A stretch of 60,000 nt of DNA from the NCBI RefSeq assembly GCF_963678635.1, contig NC_087062.1, positions 42,238,395-42,298,394 on the forward strand, given 5' to 3'. Every line of letters starts with the position of its first letter. The first letter of the stretch is position 1. Below, in pieces: positions 36,601 to 49,177 of the stretch. The stretch comes from Symsagittifera roscoffensis. Lineage: Eukaryota; Xenacoelomorpha; Acoela; Convolutidae. The position numbers and the translations under genes were made by a program. The notes beneath the pieces are model-generated. The model did no database searches, was not told where the DNA came from, and saw only the letters and a program-made list of their open reading frames with translations.

Positions 36601-37168
36601 CCAATGAGGTCGATAATTCGTACCAGGTCGAGGAGGAAAATGTTGATAGATCTCACTAGTCGGAACAAATTGTTATACTAGGTAAATATTTACAATAAGT
36701 CAATGCGTCATACTGTATAACGGAACATGAATATAGTAAAACAAATGAATACTGCAGGAGAATTGAACTCCAGTCTCTTTGCTTTCCGAGCAAATAAAAA
36801 TGGTGCAAAAAGATAATGTCTGATAAGATAATTTTTATCCCAAGACTGGGACTTTGCTGGAATTTGATGGCGTGATACGAGTTTGATGATGTAGTAATTA
36901 AGTACACTCGAGCTGAAGCATAAGTAATCAGTTTATTATTTACCAAAGCGAGATATGAGAATGCTGAGATATTCACCCACCTTACTTTAACCAAATTAAA
37001 TTCATAAGCTGTTATAGAAAAATAAGTCTCGTCGATTTTAAAAAAGCGACGTTAAGTTTCCTGTCTACCTGAATAGACTAATGTAATTTATAGGTTTGTA
37101 GAGCACAATTTTGTCTTAAAAGCTACGTACAAATACGAGCGTTTTTATGTTGCTCAATAACATTTTTT
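33637..37168. repeat. Recent 3.5 kb tandem duplication, copy 1
   Basis: From AATTTTTTAAAGCATTC to AATAACATTTTTT, 3532 bp, repeated at 37181-40712 with only occasional single-base differences. No coding exon was recognised in it. Identical short ORFs in the two copies reflect recency, not selection. Contains two foldback-family fragments (about 33808 and 35388), CCTTGC hairpins (about 34968 and 35892) and a weak tRNA-like 3' half (about 36763-36800, minus). Confidence 0.93.
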
Positions 37169-37180
37169 CCTGTCTACCTG
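37169..37180. other. Templated 12-bp insertion at the duplication junction
   Basis: CCTGTCTACCTG separates the copies and is absent from the left end of copy 1. With its flanks, TTTCCTGTCTACCTGAAT at 37166-37183 exactly repeats 37057-37074 in copy 1. Confidence 0.85.
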
Positions 37181-40100
37181 AATTTTTTAAAGCATTCTCA
37201 AAGTGTGAGGAACATTGTTTAGTAAACAGCGAGCAATTCACCAGTCTATTCCTTTAGAGTGGTATAAACATATTAAGGCAACTTTAAGAATATTAGGTCA
37301 ATTTCAATAATCCGCTTTTGCTACTCAAGCAAACGGCAAATAAATTTTGACACAAAGGCGAAGCAGAGCTTCACGCCTGTTGCGAAAGAAAAATGAATGA
37401 AAACCGATACTTGCAGATGAACCGACAAAAAAAAATAAGAAAACTTCTAAAAAAAATTGTTTCTTATAAAAATATATGAAAATTCCGAAAAAAATCCGAA
37501 ATGGTGGATATGAATTAACTGTACCTTAAGAAAAGTAAAAACAGAGAAGAAATGAAGATTCGCATTACTGGCGATGCGACACATACAGAACATGACAAAC
37601 TAACCGACAGAAATAGAGACAGAAAATAGACAGAAAAATGATCCATCAAAAACTTTACAAAATGACTTGATTTGCTCTTGAACAAAATTCCTTTGAGGAG
37701 AATATACCAAGAAGTAACACAATTGATAAATAAATAAGCATCGAAACAAAACTTACAAAGACGACCATTTTGTAGCTGACAGACGTTGCGCCGAAACGAA
37801 TGTTTTTATTAAAACTGTTAAACCCAAAGAAAGGTTTTAAGTCCACCTCAAAATTTAAGCGTTTAGACAATCGCTTTTAGCTCCCAAAATAAGTTATCCA
37901 CGCCAATTCATTAAAAATTGAGACCTTTTAGTCCAAACAAAAGAAGTGAAAAGAAAAATTGGAAAAAAAATATAGTTAGCTATAAAGAAGAAGCAAAAAG
38001 CATTAAAAAAATTTTGCTCTCCAAATTAAGCCAGACAAACTGAATAATCCGATATCACAAACCAAATTCGTTTAAAAAATGAAAAAAAAAAACGAAAACT
38101 ATTTAAAATCAGATTTGGTAACTTCACAAAAAAGAGAAATTTCGTTTTTGTAAAAAGGTTTCAAACTAAATCCCTTGCTTTAGAAATTAAGCCAAAAAAC
38201 CGTACCAGGAACAAATTGCATCTAAGAACGGTAAATGAATCGACAAAATCAGGGAAGCCGAAAAAAGGACGACGAAAATCACGAGTCTGAAAAAACAATC
38301 ACCATTTTTCAAAAGGAATCATTTTGAAGAAAAAATTATTGCCTGAAAAGTTTTTCACCTAATTAGTACCTAATTGATAGTAGTTTTATTTAAACTTTTA
38401 AAGATTGAGCATGTCATCTACTGAGGGTGATATTTACCATTCCTACTTAAATTGACCATTCTGTGAACTAAGTTGTTTACAGGGGGAAAAATCGACTACC
38501 CGTTTGAAACACCCTTGCTTATCACAATGTTAAAAAAAACTGTTAAAATCAGAATTTAGCCGTAGTTGAAACAATCCATGCTTTGGGCCACTATTGGATT
38601 AGTCATGGCAGCCAGGTACTCTAGTATCATATTGTGCGACCGGAAATTTTTCATTTCTATTCTACTTAAAACACGAAATCGGAGCTAATAAATTTTCAAA
38701 TAAAAGGAAATCAAAATGACTAAATTTGCTGATTTTAAACTTGAATCAGCATCAAATTCATGCTGTGGAAACTGTGCCGAGAAAACTTGAGCAGACAGAT
38801 AATCCACCGGCTATTGATTTTTGCAAGAAAAACAGCAACACCAAGTGTACTAAAACAATACTAAAGAGTACTGTACCAGCACATAGTATTCCAGCCGTTT
38901 AACTTATAATTTATCACAAGCATAATCATTAACACAGAGGGAAAGCTGAGCTTCGCACCACTTGCGATGCAATACGCGAAAAAAATGGCCAAAAAAACTT
39001 AAAAAACTCAAAAAAAAACTATTTAATAGAATGTAATAATTTACTATCGGAAAATTTAACAGGCGGTAAAAAAAAAACGAAAAATGTCTGAGCAGAAACC
39101 CTCAAAGCCAAAATTGTTAAATTTCATTCCCCTCAAAACTCAAAATGCACAAAAAACATTTTTTTCGCTCATCAAACGATGCAATATGGGGCCACTAAGC
39201 TGATATAAAATATACCGAAACCTACTAAAAACCGAAAAAAAACGAGGAAAAAAATGAAGTTTTAACAAAGCGAGTTGGTAAAACTACAACCAACATAACA
39301 AAAAAATTTTGAATAGGCCGTATATTTGAAATGCTAACATGCTCAAAATATCTCTGTTGCAAGAGAAAGGCCTAGTGAATGATTGAGTCCAGGGTCCATG
39401 AGATGAGTCCTGTGCCCAAAGTCTAGTAACCGATTGCAATACCCTTGCTTATCACAAGGGTAAAGATAACCAAGAAGCTTGAACCTTTTACTCGTAATCG
39501 TCACACAGCAAATTAAACAAACGATTCTCCTTCATTTGAAAAACTTACAATGTTTCCTGTTTTTCACTAGCATCCTTGCAAGAGCCTGCTGCTGGATGTG
39601 CATCTCCAGACGCTTCCATTATCCAGCGAGACGACAATCAATTCTCGCTTGTTGAGTGATGGATGATATTGATTGTTTCTGTCAAAATGAGAATCAACAA
39701 ATATCTCTGTCCACTCCAATAGTCAAAAGCATTGATTTTGTCAACGCGGCTGCTGATAATAAAACGTCAATGAGCCATATGTCGATTAATTTCAGTTGAA
39801 TTTCTGCTATACAGATAAATAGCGATAATAACTCACGCAGCAAAAATGTTCATTAATTCAACTGTATACAAGGGAATGTGTGTTTTTTATTTGCACAACA
39901 AAGCGGCACCAACTGTGCAGATACAGTGTTTCAAAGTCGCATTTAATTTCCTGTGCCTTTCTGATATGTTGGCCTTTTCAAATGTTCAGTACTAACGGTC
40001 GAGCTCCCGTTCCGTAAATGAGTGTGAATAGAAAATGGTACTTTTTGATGAAACTTGAAATTCTGTTCCCATGGGCAATGAGGAGCCTCAATGAATAAAA

Positions 40101-40712
40101 TCTCAGTCCCGCTAATTAGGATCAAATTATTTCTAATGCCTGTCCAATGAGGTCGATAATTCGTACCAGGTCGAGGAGGAAAATGTTGATAGATCTCACT
40201 AGTCGGAACAAATTGTTATACTAGGTAAATATTTACAATAAGTCAATGCGTCATACTGTATAACGGAACATGAATATAGTAAAACAAATGAATACTGCAG
40301 GAGAATTGAACTCCAGTCTCTTTGCTTTCCGAGCAAATAAAAATGGTGCAAAAAGATAATGTCTGATAAGATAATTTTTATCCCAAGACTGGGACTTTGC
40401 TGGAATTTGATGGCGTGATACGAGTTTGATGATGTAGTAATTAAGTACACTCGAGCTGAAGCATAATTAATCAGTTTATTATTTACGAAAGCGAGATATG
40501 AGAATGCTGAGATATTCACCCACCTTACTTTAACCAAATTAAATTCATAAGCTGTTATAGAAAAATAAGTCTCGTCGATTTTAAAAAAGCGACGTTAAGT
40601 TTCCTGTCTACCTGAATAGACTAATGTAATTTATAGGTTTGTAGAGCACAATTTTGTCTTAAAAGCTACGTACAAATACGAGCGTTTTTATGTTGCTCAA
40701 TAACATTTTTTT
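37181..40712. repeat. Recent 3.5 kb tandem duplication, copy 2
   Basis: Offset 3544 bases near the start and 3543 further on. Differences from copy 1 are sparse substitutions and homopolymer-length changes. Ends in a T-run before CACCAACTACG. Confidence 0.93.
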
Positions 40713-41780
40713 CACCAACTACGCTATTTTAGTCTATTTTTGAGCATGGTAAGGCAACCGCTCTTCATATAAACGTTGTATGCAAAAAGAAATGCAAAAC
40801 TGTTTTTCATTTTAGTACAGTCTAAATAATGAGAGCAGGTGGTTCATTTAAGTCTCCGCTAAAATGTAAAACCATTAGCCGAAAACAAAAATGAATCATA
40901 GAACGCACCTTTTGTCCACAAAAAACGTTTGAAAAATCCTTGATTTACTTTTTGACGCGACTTAAGATTGGAAACATAAAAGTGCGAGCAATATTTTTGG
41001 AAGTAGTTACTTTTTCTATGTCATCAGCTGTACAATAAAGAACGCTTTTTGTTTTTTCAGCCTTAGAGACTCAGATGATTCCAAAACATAATTTGATGCA
41101 CAATGATTAAAACAGAGGCGCAGCAATACAAAACAAACGTAACATGATAAATCAGCCGACAATAAAACCATCCATAAAAAATATTTGAATTTTCAAGAAG
41201 CAGTTTACATTAGTTTACAAGTTATATCTACAACCTTGAGAAAATTTTAAAAAGGCAAGTTTGAGCAAACTCTATGAGGAAACAGTTTTTTCTCGCTAGT
41301 ACAAAGGAAAAAAATAAACAATTGCGCTTTTTTTTTCAAACTAATCAACGTAAAAGACATCAAAAAAGACTAGTTTTTCATGGTCGTAAATATTCAGATC
41401 TCTTAGCGTATGTATGTAGACATCAACCTTAGAACCCTCAATTTTCAGAGAGTTTTTCAAAATGCTACCATCCGTCATCAAAAATTAGTTGTGGACAATC
41501 CTAGCCCGAGTAGCGATCATTTTTTAAACAAAAATGGTTTTTGTATCGATCATTTTTTCTTACAAGAATGGTTTTTGTATAACGAATTTTTGGTCTTTTC
41601 CACGGATTACGTATCAAGAGGCTAATAAAAAAAAACGGAAAAAAATTGACAAAAGATTAGTTCGAGTGTACCAAGACTTTGAATGTGAAGTTAGTATCGA
41701 ACCAAAAAATTTAACAAGCGATAACAGTGCCGGCAATATTTGACCAGACAACATTGAGCATTGAGCCAAAAAAATGTTCT
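40713..41780. other. Stretch with no recognised gene
   Basis: AT-rich. A foldback-family fragment lies at about 41110-41126 (ACAGAGGCGCAGC). ORFs at 41410-41743 overlap each other in different frames and have no family likeness. Confidence 0.5.
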
Positions 41781-42352
41781 GCACTGGAGTTCCATGGATA
41801 ATAATCGATTATTTTGACATTTTAAAGTCAGTATCTATAAGATTACAAAATGAATCGATTATTATCCATCAAAAATGACTTATAGTCCTAGTATTTTTTA
41901 TATCAATATGGGGGGACTGAAACTAGGGGGTTGGGTTTGGGCGTAAACATGGGGGTGGGCGAAGGGATAAAAGTAGGGGAGCGGGGTGCGGGGAGGGGGT
42001 TTGGGCAAATGCGGATGGGGGCAAAGTGAGGGGGGGGGGGTGTTAGTTTGCGAGGCGGCCATGAGTAACCCGGAAAGGCTGCAAGTTTTGCAAATGATTT
42101 AGCAAAAAAAATGTTATAATCAATTCTAATGGATTTTAATTGGATTATAATCAATTATAATGGATTTTAAATGGATTATAATCCATTATAATGGATTTTA
42201 ATGGATTCTGTTTTTACGAAAATAGTCGATTATAATGAAAAAAAAAATAATCGATTCGTGGTCTAAGTTTGCAACAATAATGGATAATAATGACAACATT
42301 TTAGACACCAATTTTCCATTATAATCGATTCTTATCTATGGAACTCCGGTGC
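41781..42352. mobile_element. TIR element of 572 bp with a G-rich core
   Basis: The left end GCACTGGAGTTCCATGGATA and the reverse complement of the right end GCACCGGAGTTCCATAGATA continue as matching arms for about 32 bases (TAATCGATTAT). The interior has a G-rich stretch (41909-42042) and a palindrome-rich stretch (about 42108-42211) built of TGGATTATAATCCA-like units. No ORF of note and no clear target-site duplication. Looks like a non-autonomous DNA element. Confidence 0.75.
41909..42042 (+). other. G-rich tract with quadruplex potential
   Basis: More than ten runs of three or more G within about 130 bases on the + strand, including a run of ten at about 42031. Sits inside the TIR element. 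Confidence 0.8.
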
Positions 42353-44690
42353 GCGTGGCTTATAGCCCCCTCGAAATGCATGTAGGCCTAAGAAATCTAT
42401 TTGGCTCATCAAATGACGCAACACGTAATTAAGGCCACTAAGCCAAAACCTTTTAAGCCAACCCAATAGAAAAAACACAAAATTCAAGTTTGAAACATCA
42501 GATATAAGAACCAAATTAAAAAACGGGCAATAACAATGGAGACATGGGCTTTTTCCTTACCTACCCACCTGTGATTTAAAAAAAAACTCAGTTCACCTTG
42601 TCTGATTGTTACAGAAATTAGCACGAAAACCAATTAGGTCATGCAAGTACGAGACAAATATTTTTGTTTCTCATAGTTAACCTTGAAATCACCCTCGTTG
42701 CAACATAAAATTTATGGTTGTGAGATGGGTAAAATGAAAAAGAGCCCAGGCTTGCTCAAATTACGGCATGTGCTTGACAAAAAATACAATTTGGAGATGA
42801 TCACCAATTGCACCAAAATCACCCTGTGAGAAAGTTTTTTTTGGGGGGGGGGGGGGGAAGTCATAAGCTCGGGTGCAATACCCTTGCTCATTGCAAGGGT
42901 AAACACGCTACCTCAGAACAAAACAGCAAAAATTGTTCGGTAAAAAGGAAAAATAAACAGATAGAACGAGAACTTACCCTGCAGCTGTCACGTTGAATAT
43001 AAACCCAACCCTGTAATATTAGGAGCAAGGTTAAAATGTCAAACGCAAAAATTACAGTATGTAGATCTCTCGCTTAGTTTCTAATCGGCAATAGGTTACA
43101 TGGAAAAAGTCACGACGATCCAATTGACTTCGAAATTGATTTAAAACAAACACTGATTAAAAACAAACACTCGAAAGTCACCCGTTAGCTACAAATTGCT
43201 AATGAGTTTCTGTTAAGATATTGTCGAAATGATCGAAACCAACTAGCTTGTTCTATACAGCTATTTAATCCAGAATTGTGCGTCTAAATTAAAAGTAGAC
43301 TATATGAAACCTCTGGGCATTCTTTTTAACGGCATAATTGAAAATCAACATAGCTAAATTTCGGACAAACCCTCCTCATGCTTTTTACATCACATTTTAG
43401 CCATACCCAGGCGAGCGAGGGGTTGCTATCAAAAAGTTTGTCCAAATAAAATGAGCGCCAATATTTTGAAGCTCATTGCATGCGGTTTAAGCGTTTCGGA
43501 TGAAAATTCGACATTTTCCATTTCAGACAAAAACTATCTTACTTAATTGAAATTTATTTAGTTTAAGAAGAGAAAAAAATAATCAAACAAATTTTATTTG
43601 GCCAACCGAACTGGCCCTTGGCGTATCATCAAACTTGTCTTCCACAACCTAGTTGTCAGAACCATGCACGATTAGAATTTCATGCTTCGAGAAGAGTGAA
43701 AGTTAGCTCTGCAAATCCTACATTTTGTAATACTGTACTTGAGCGTAGAAACAGTACTTTTTTAAAAATAAAAAAAACTCCTTAAAAAATTTTTGGGCAA
43801 TTAATTAATAATGGATAGTTTTTAGGACGAAAAGGTCATTAACTTGCTTAGTTTGAACTAGAATGCGCCATTCGAGAAAAACAACCACCAGCAAAAAATA
43901 AGTTTTTAGTATCATTTACCGAGTGGTCACTAAGCCGACAAAACTTGGGTGAACACCAACTGCGCGACATTTGAATTTGAATACAGAGGCGGAGCGGTTC
44001 TTTAACACTTAACTATTTACTAGCACTAGCCTTGAAAAAAAGTAGCTACATATGCTAAGAAATTGCCAATGCTATGCAGCAAAAATGGCACCAGATATAG
44101 ATAGAGCCAAAACTGAAGGCGTCCGCACTAACTTTACATAAAATCAATTGGAAAGCATGGAGCCAAATTATGAATAACTTATGCATAAGGCAAAGCCAGA
44201 TAAATTGAGTAGGAAAATAAATTTCTGAACAAAACTTTTACACAGAGGCGAGCGGAGCTTCGCACCACTTGCAATGCAACACAAACATAAAAAAAACATG
44301 TCGAAAAAAATTTTAGATGTTGAAAAAACTAAGTGAACCAAAATTTTCGTATGTCTCGATAAAAAACAACTAGTGGCTCAGCTAAGGCTGGAGGTACGTG
44401 ATTGATAATGAATGACTTTACTATACTGATATGGCACGAAAATGTGATTTCAAAAACTGGACTTTGCCTAAAACCTTAGCTGTTTCTCAACTAAATAAAA
44501 TAAGTGAGAAGAGTAAGAAATTTTGAGATAATCAATTTTCCCAAAGAAATAACCTTTCTCTCACAAAAAACTAAGAAGTCCTCGCTTTTGAATGACTAAC
44601 TATTGCAACCCGATCGTGCAATGGAATTTTTCATCTCAGATTTGAGAAAATTTTTAGAAAACTCAAAAAAAAATTCTAAAAAATGATCAA
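42353..44690. repeat. Gene-free stretch with a MITE copy, G-run and hairpins
   Basis: A diverged fifth copy of the GGCTC-type TIR element lies at 42546-42747. A run of 15 G lies at 42843-42857, followed by a CCTTGC hairpin (about 42876-42904). Foldback-family fragments lie at about 43984 and 44240-44281. No coding exon seen. Confidence 0.6.
42546..42747 (+). mobile_element. Short TIR element, diverged copy 5
   Basis: Ends GGGCTTTTTCC and AAAAAGAGCCC; the interior keeps CTTGTCTGATTGTTA and CGAGACAAATATTTTTG, recognisable from the 9.8 kb copy. Its flanks are unrelated to family C, so this is an independent insertion. Confidence 0.6.
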
Positions 44691-46200
44691 AAGTCCTGGA
44701 AACAACTGTCAAAAGACTTCCAAAATCCAGAAAATTTTTCTGCAAAAAGTAGGTTACGGCCGCTTAAGCAGTGAATATTCGCAAAGTCTAATTTCTCGAT
44801 TGAAAAACTGAGAATTGGCCTTGTAGTTTTCGCGTAAAATCAATAATTTTCCAAAAAAAACTGTCAATGTTTCAAAACTTTGACTTGTTTGAAAGCCATA
44901 GATTTTTTCTTAAACTGGGCATAGCCAATTATAAAGGTAGACTTTCAACAACCTGTTCATTCGATGAGCGTTTAATATCAGATTTGGCACGATAGTTAGC
45001 GCGAAAAAAAAACCAAAAAACAGTCAACAAATCAAAACTTTGACATTTCCGAGAATCATAGCTTTTTGTGTAGAAAAAATTGGTAGAGTCGTTAGGCAGA
45101 GGGGATGCAGGCTACCTGTAGTTTCAACTGAATCCAAAATTTCAAATTTTGGAGGGTAGTTTTCGAGAAAAATCAATAACTTTAAAAAAAAACGGTCACA
45201 AAATGAAAATTTTTAGTTTTCCAAGGCCAAAACTTTAGGAGTCAAAAAAATTTGGGAGTAGTCGCACAAAAATGAGCTTGAAACAACCCATTTTGAGAAT
45301 CGAACCTAATATCTCAGGTATGACGGGGCATTTTTCGAGAATATTCAAAAAGTATTAAAAAACGGTCACAAAATCAAAAATCTGATTTTCAGAGGGCGAC
45401 AAATTCTTGCGTGAAATTTTTTAATAGTTTCCACTTATGCAGAGGAGCTTTATACTATTCGTTATTTTATTGAACCCACAATATCAGATTTGGGTGTTTA
45501 GTTTTCCAGAGACTTTAAACTTTAAATGTAGAAAAAATTGGGCGTACCCACTTCTGCAGGGGAGCTTTTCAAAACAGTTCAATTCACTGAAACCAAAAAT
45601 TTATATTTGAGAGGAGTAGTTTTCGAGGAAATGAAAAAAAAAAAATTTAAAAAAGGTTCAAATATTCCCCCACACTTTTCGAAGGCTGTAGACAGAGGGC
45701 TCAAGTAAAAAAGACTCTAAGGGAGTACACAGGCAGAAAGATGAGTAAGAGGTCTTTCACTTGAAACCCATTTTTGAAAATCAGGAAAAGTTTCTGAGAA
45801 AAACTAAAATTTTTGCGAAAAGTGAAAGTTTCCCAAACAAATAAAAATGAAATTTCAACAAACCGATTGGTAAACATACAACCATTGGTGAACACACAAA
45901 TGGGTAAACATACGATTGGTATTTGTACAAATTAGGTTAATAAGCCGATGAAAAATCAGGCGAAATAATTTGGGCCGAGGAATTTTTTTTAGCAGAACAA
46001 AAAACAAAGGAAATACGAAATCAAGGTAAGTAAAATTACAAACTATAGGCGTAAATCAAACACTGAAAACAGCAGTAAAACATGCGCGCAGAAAAAAAAA
46101 TAACTTCAAGATGTGACAACAAAGCCGACAAAAGATAAGCAGACAAATAATTGGCCGACAATTTCTTTGAAACAGAATATTTTTCATTTGAAAAAAAAAC

Positions 46201-46280
46201 CGGTCCTGGTCAGATTCGAACCCAGGACATGTGCCGTCCCAAAAATATTCGTTACCCCCAGGCTAAGTTGACCGGGAACG
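46201..46280 (-). ncRNA. tRNA-like sequence (SINE head or tRNA pseudogene)
   Basis: On the minus strand TTAGCCTGGGGGTAACG resembles an A box and GGGTTCGAATCTG a B box, about 27 bases apart. GTCCTGG and CCAGGAC flank the latter. The stems do not form a normal cloverleaf, so a tRNA-derived element is more likely than a working tRNA. Confidence 0.35.
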
Positions 46281-46792
46281 TTAAGATATTTGAATACGTT
46301 ATGAAACAAGGTAGAGATGATTCCAGACGAGTCCTGTGGACAAAGTTGTTTGCGGGAAAAAAGTCTAACCCTATTGCAAAACCTTTGCTATCGCAAGGGT
46401 AATTATTGTACTGTTGCTTGAAACAAATAGCTTTTTACGGTTCATTTGAGGAATAAAAAATCATGAACTGTATAAACTCACTACCTAACGAATATCAAGC
46501 TCATGCCGCCAAATGCCACTAAATTTGGTGGCATGGGTTGCCCAATATTGGTGTCCTAAAAGTGGCACCAATATTTGCTACTTTTATTAGGAAAAAAAAG
46601 AATTATTACAGTCGTACTATTACACTATAAAAAAAATTTTGAAAAAATTGACCTAATCTAAAAAAAACTGGATCAATATGTAAAATTTTTATTTCACTGG
46701 AAAACTGAAAACTAAATTCCAATTTCAAAACTAGAAATTTATCACGTTTTTTTTGTGAGTTTTACGCTTTCGCTCTGTTCGCTAGTGGACTT

Positions 46793-47401
46793 TGCCTTCC
46801 TTTTAACAAAAAAATGAACTGAACTTCAAACGTCAACCCGCAAAAAAAGTGAACTTGAGCTTGAAAAACTTAACTGCACCATTACAAATTTCACAAAGTT
46901 TTTAAAGTTGATGAAATGCGTATTTTCAAAAATTGGACGTTGCTCCATAATTACTTTCGGACGATGGTCTCTACTGATGTAAATGCAAAAAAGAAAACAA
47001 CTTCATTAAAGACCTAATTTGTTTCTTACAAAAAATTCAGCGCTTCTGCAGGAAGGAAAAAAGGAGTAGCCGCTTCTGCGCTAAAAGTTCGCGCAACCGC
47101 TTCTTTCGATTGAATTGTTCATCTCATGAAATTTCTATAAAACGGTCAAAATTCAAAACTTGATTTCTGAAATTAGTTTTTTTTCTGCTAACAGCAGTTC
47201 AAGGACGGTAAAGTTGAAAAGATTCCCAAAATTGGGTTTCTCGATTGAACAACTAACCTGAGAAATAGCACGGTTATTTTCGAAAGAGTAAGAAAAACTT
47301 CCAAAAACAGTCCAATTTTCAAAACTTTCACATTCTTGAAGGCCATAAACCATCTAAAAGAAACTGAGAGAAAAAAACATAAAGGCGAGCTTCCAACAAC
47401 C
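46793..47401. repeat. 609-bp tandem duplication, copy 1
   Basis: Identical or nearly identical to 47402-48010. It joins part of a family B repeat to satellite sequence. The junction has a TG/CTG microhomology. Confidence 0.92.
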
Positions 47402-48010
47402 TGCCTTCCTTTTAACAAAAAAATGAACTGAACTTCAAACGTCAACCCGCAAAAAAAGTGAACTTGAGCTTGAAAAACTTAACTGCACCATTACAAATTT
47501 CACAAAGTTTTTAAAGTTGATGAAATGCGTATTTTCAAAAATTGGACGTTGCTCCATAATTACTTTCGGACGATGGTCTCTACTGATGTAAATGCAAAAA
47601 AGAAAACAACTTCATTAAAGACCTAATTTGTTTCTTACAAAAAATTCAGCGCTTCTGCAGGAAGGAAAAAAGGAGTAGCCGCTTCTGCGCTAAAAGTTCG
47701 CGCAACCGCTTCTTTCGATTGAATTGTTCATCTCATGAAATTTCTATAAAACGGTCAAAATTCAAAACTTGATTTCTGAAATTAGTTTTTTTTCTGCTAA
47801 CAGCAGTTCAAGGACGGTAAAGTTGAAAAGATTCCCAAAATTGGGTTTCTCGATTGAACAACTAACCTGAGAAATAGCACGGTTATTTTCGAAAGAGTAA
47901 GAAAAACTTCCAAAAACAGTCCAATTTTCAAAACTTTCACATTCTTGAAGGCCATAAACCATCTAAAAGAAACTGAGAGAAAAAAACATAAAGGCGAGCT
48001 TCCAACAACC
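47402..48010. repeat. 609-bp tandem duplication, copy 2
   Basis: Offset exactly 609 bases. I saw no difference from copy 1 over the stretches compared, so it is very recent or an assembly artefact. Confidence 0.92.
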
Positions 48011-48697
48011 TGTTGGCTCGATTATACTTCTGATATCAGGTTTAGCGGGATAGTTATCGAGAAAAGTCCAAAAAACGGTCAAAGAATGAAAAGTTAAAAT
48101 TTCCGAGAATCATAGCTTTTCTTTTTTTTAAAAAAAACATGACAAAAGCCGCTTCTTCAGGAGAGACTCACCCAATATGTTATCTCGATTGAACCAAAAA
48201 CCTAGGTTTGGCAGGGCAAAGCCAAAAAACGGCCAAAAAATCAAAAATTCGACTTTTTTGAACACATTATTTTGCATCAAAAAAGTTTGGGCGTAATCTT
48301 GTATGCAAAGACGCTTCCCACAACCCTGTTTTGGATTGAACCCAAAATCTAAGATATGATAATGTATTTTGTGGTTAAAATTATAAAGTTTGGAAAAAAA
48401 AATCTCAAAAACATTTGACATTTCCGAGCACGATAACTTTTTGTGCAAAAAAATTGTGATTGCCCACTAATGCAGGGGTGATTCTCACTGCCCTTTATCT
48501 CAATTGAACCCAAAAATCTTAGTTTTGAGAGGTTGGTTTTCGAGAAAAATTGAAAAAGATTAAAAAAAAACGGTCAAAAATTACTATTCCGAAGGCCATA
48601 GTTTCTTGCGTAAAATTAATCGGGCAGAAGTGCTTATGAAGGCCAGTTTTCAAATCCAATCTATTCGTTGAAAGCAAAATCTCCAATTCTGTAGATT

Positions 48698-48985
48698 GCA
48701 AACCAGGCCAACAATCATTGAGCAGACACAAGTTAAGCCGAAAAAAACTTACTAGTTAAAAAAAAACTTTATAAATTTCAAGTAACCCTGTAGTAACTAG
48801 TTCCCAGCCAGTAGTTAAATTTAAAATTTAAATTTTCAATTTGAATTTGAAGAGCATGTCAGGTGAAGAGCAGGTTAACTGATTCAATTGATTTTGTTAA
48901 ACTAGTTGTTAACCAGAAAAAAGTCTACATTCCGATTTAATATTGCTTGCTAATCGCAAGCGTAAAAATAACAGTGAAAAGTTTA
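48698..48985. repeat. Direct repeat of about 290 bp, copy 1
   Basis: Starts GCAAACCAGGCCAACAATC and ends after a CTTGC hairpin (ATTGCTTGCTAATCGCAAGC). Copy 2 starts exactly 480 bases downstream, with about 95% identity by eye. Confidence 0.88.
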
Positions 48986-49177
48986 GAAAATGGGTAGAAG
49001 GATTTTTGAGGGAAAATTTTTTCAAAAAAAGTACATTAAGTATTAAAATATTCGAAAGCGTCAAAAATAAAACAAAACACCCATACAATTTCATAATACC
49101 CGTTTTTACCAAACAGGAAATCTAGGCTAACAAGACATCTGAAATTCAAATTAGCTACTGAACAAATCTTACGAAGC

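Larger units (their letters stand above)
44693..48690. repeat. Degenerate tandem satellite, unit about 155-175 bp
   Basis: Recurring order of motifs: an 'AAAACGGTCAAAAA' segment, 'TTTGACATTTCCGAGAATC' then 'ATAGCTTTTTG', a 'CGCTTCTGCAGG' segment, 'CTTTCAACAACCTG', 'TCGATTGAACC', and 'TTTGGCAGGGTAGTTTTCGA'. About six units at 44693-45690 and seven or more at 47040-48690, spaced about 155-175 bases. Units are strongly diverged. The middle (45700-46930) holds other sequence, including a family B copy. Confidence 0.75.

Noticed and set aside
36763-36800. tRNA-like 3' half on the minus strand (GGAGTTCAATTCTCC T-arm), repeated at about 40306
   Set aside because: There is no D-arm or acceptor stem and the anticodon loop lacks U33. 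Likely chance or a remnant.
34111-40537. Pairs of identical short ORFs in both copies of the 3.5 kb duplication (e.g. 34111-34326 and 37655-37870)
   Set aside because: Identity is explained by the recent duplication of the whole segment. There is no family likeness, codon bias or splice support.
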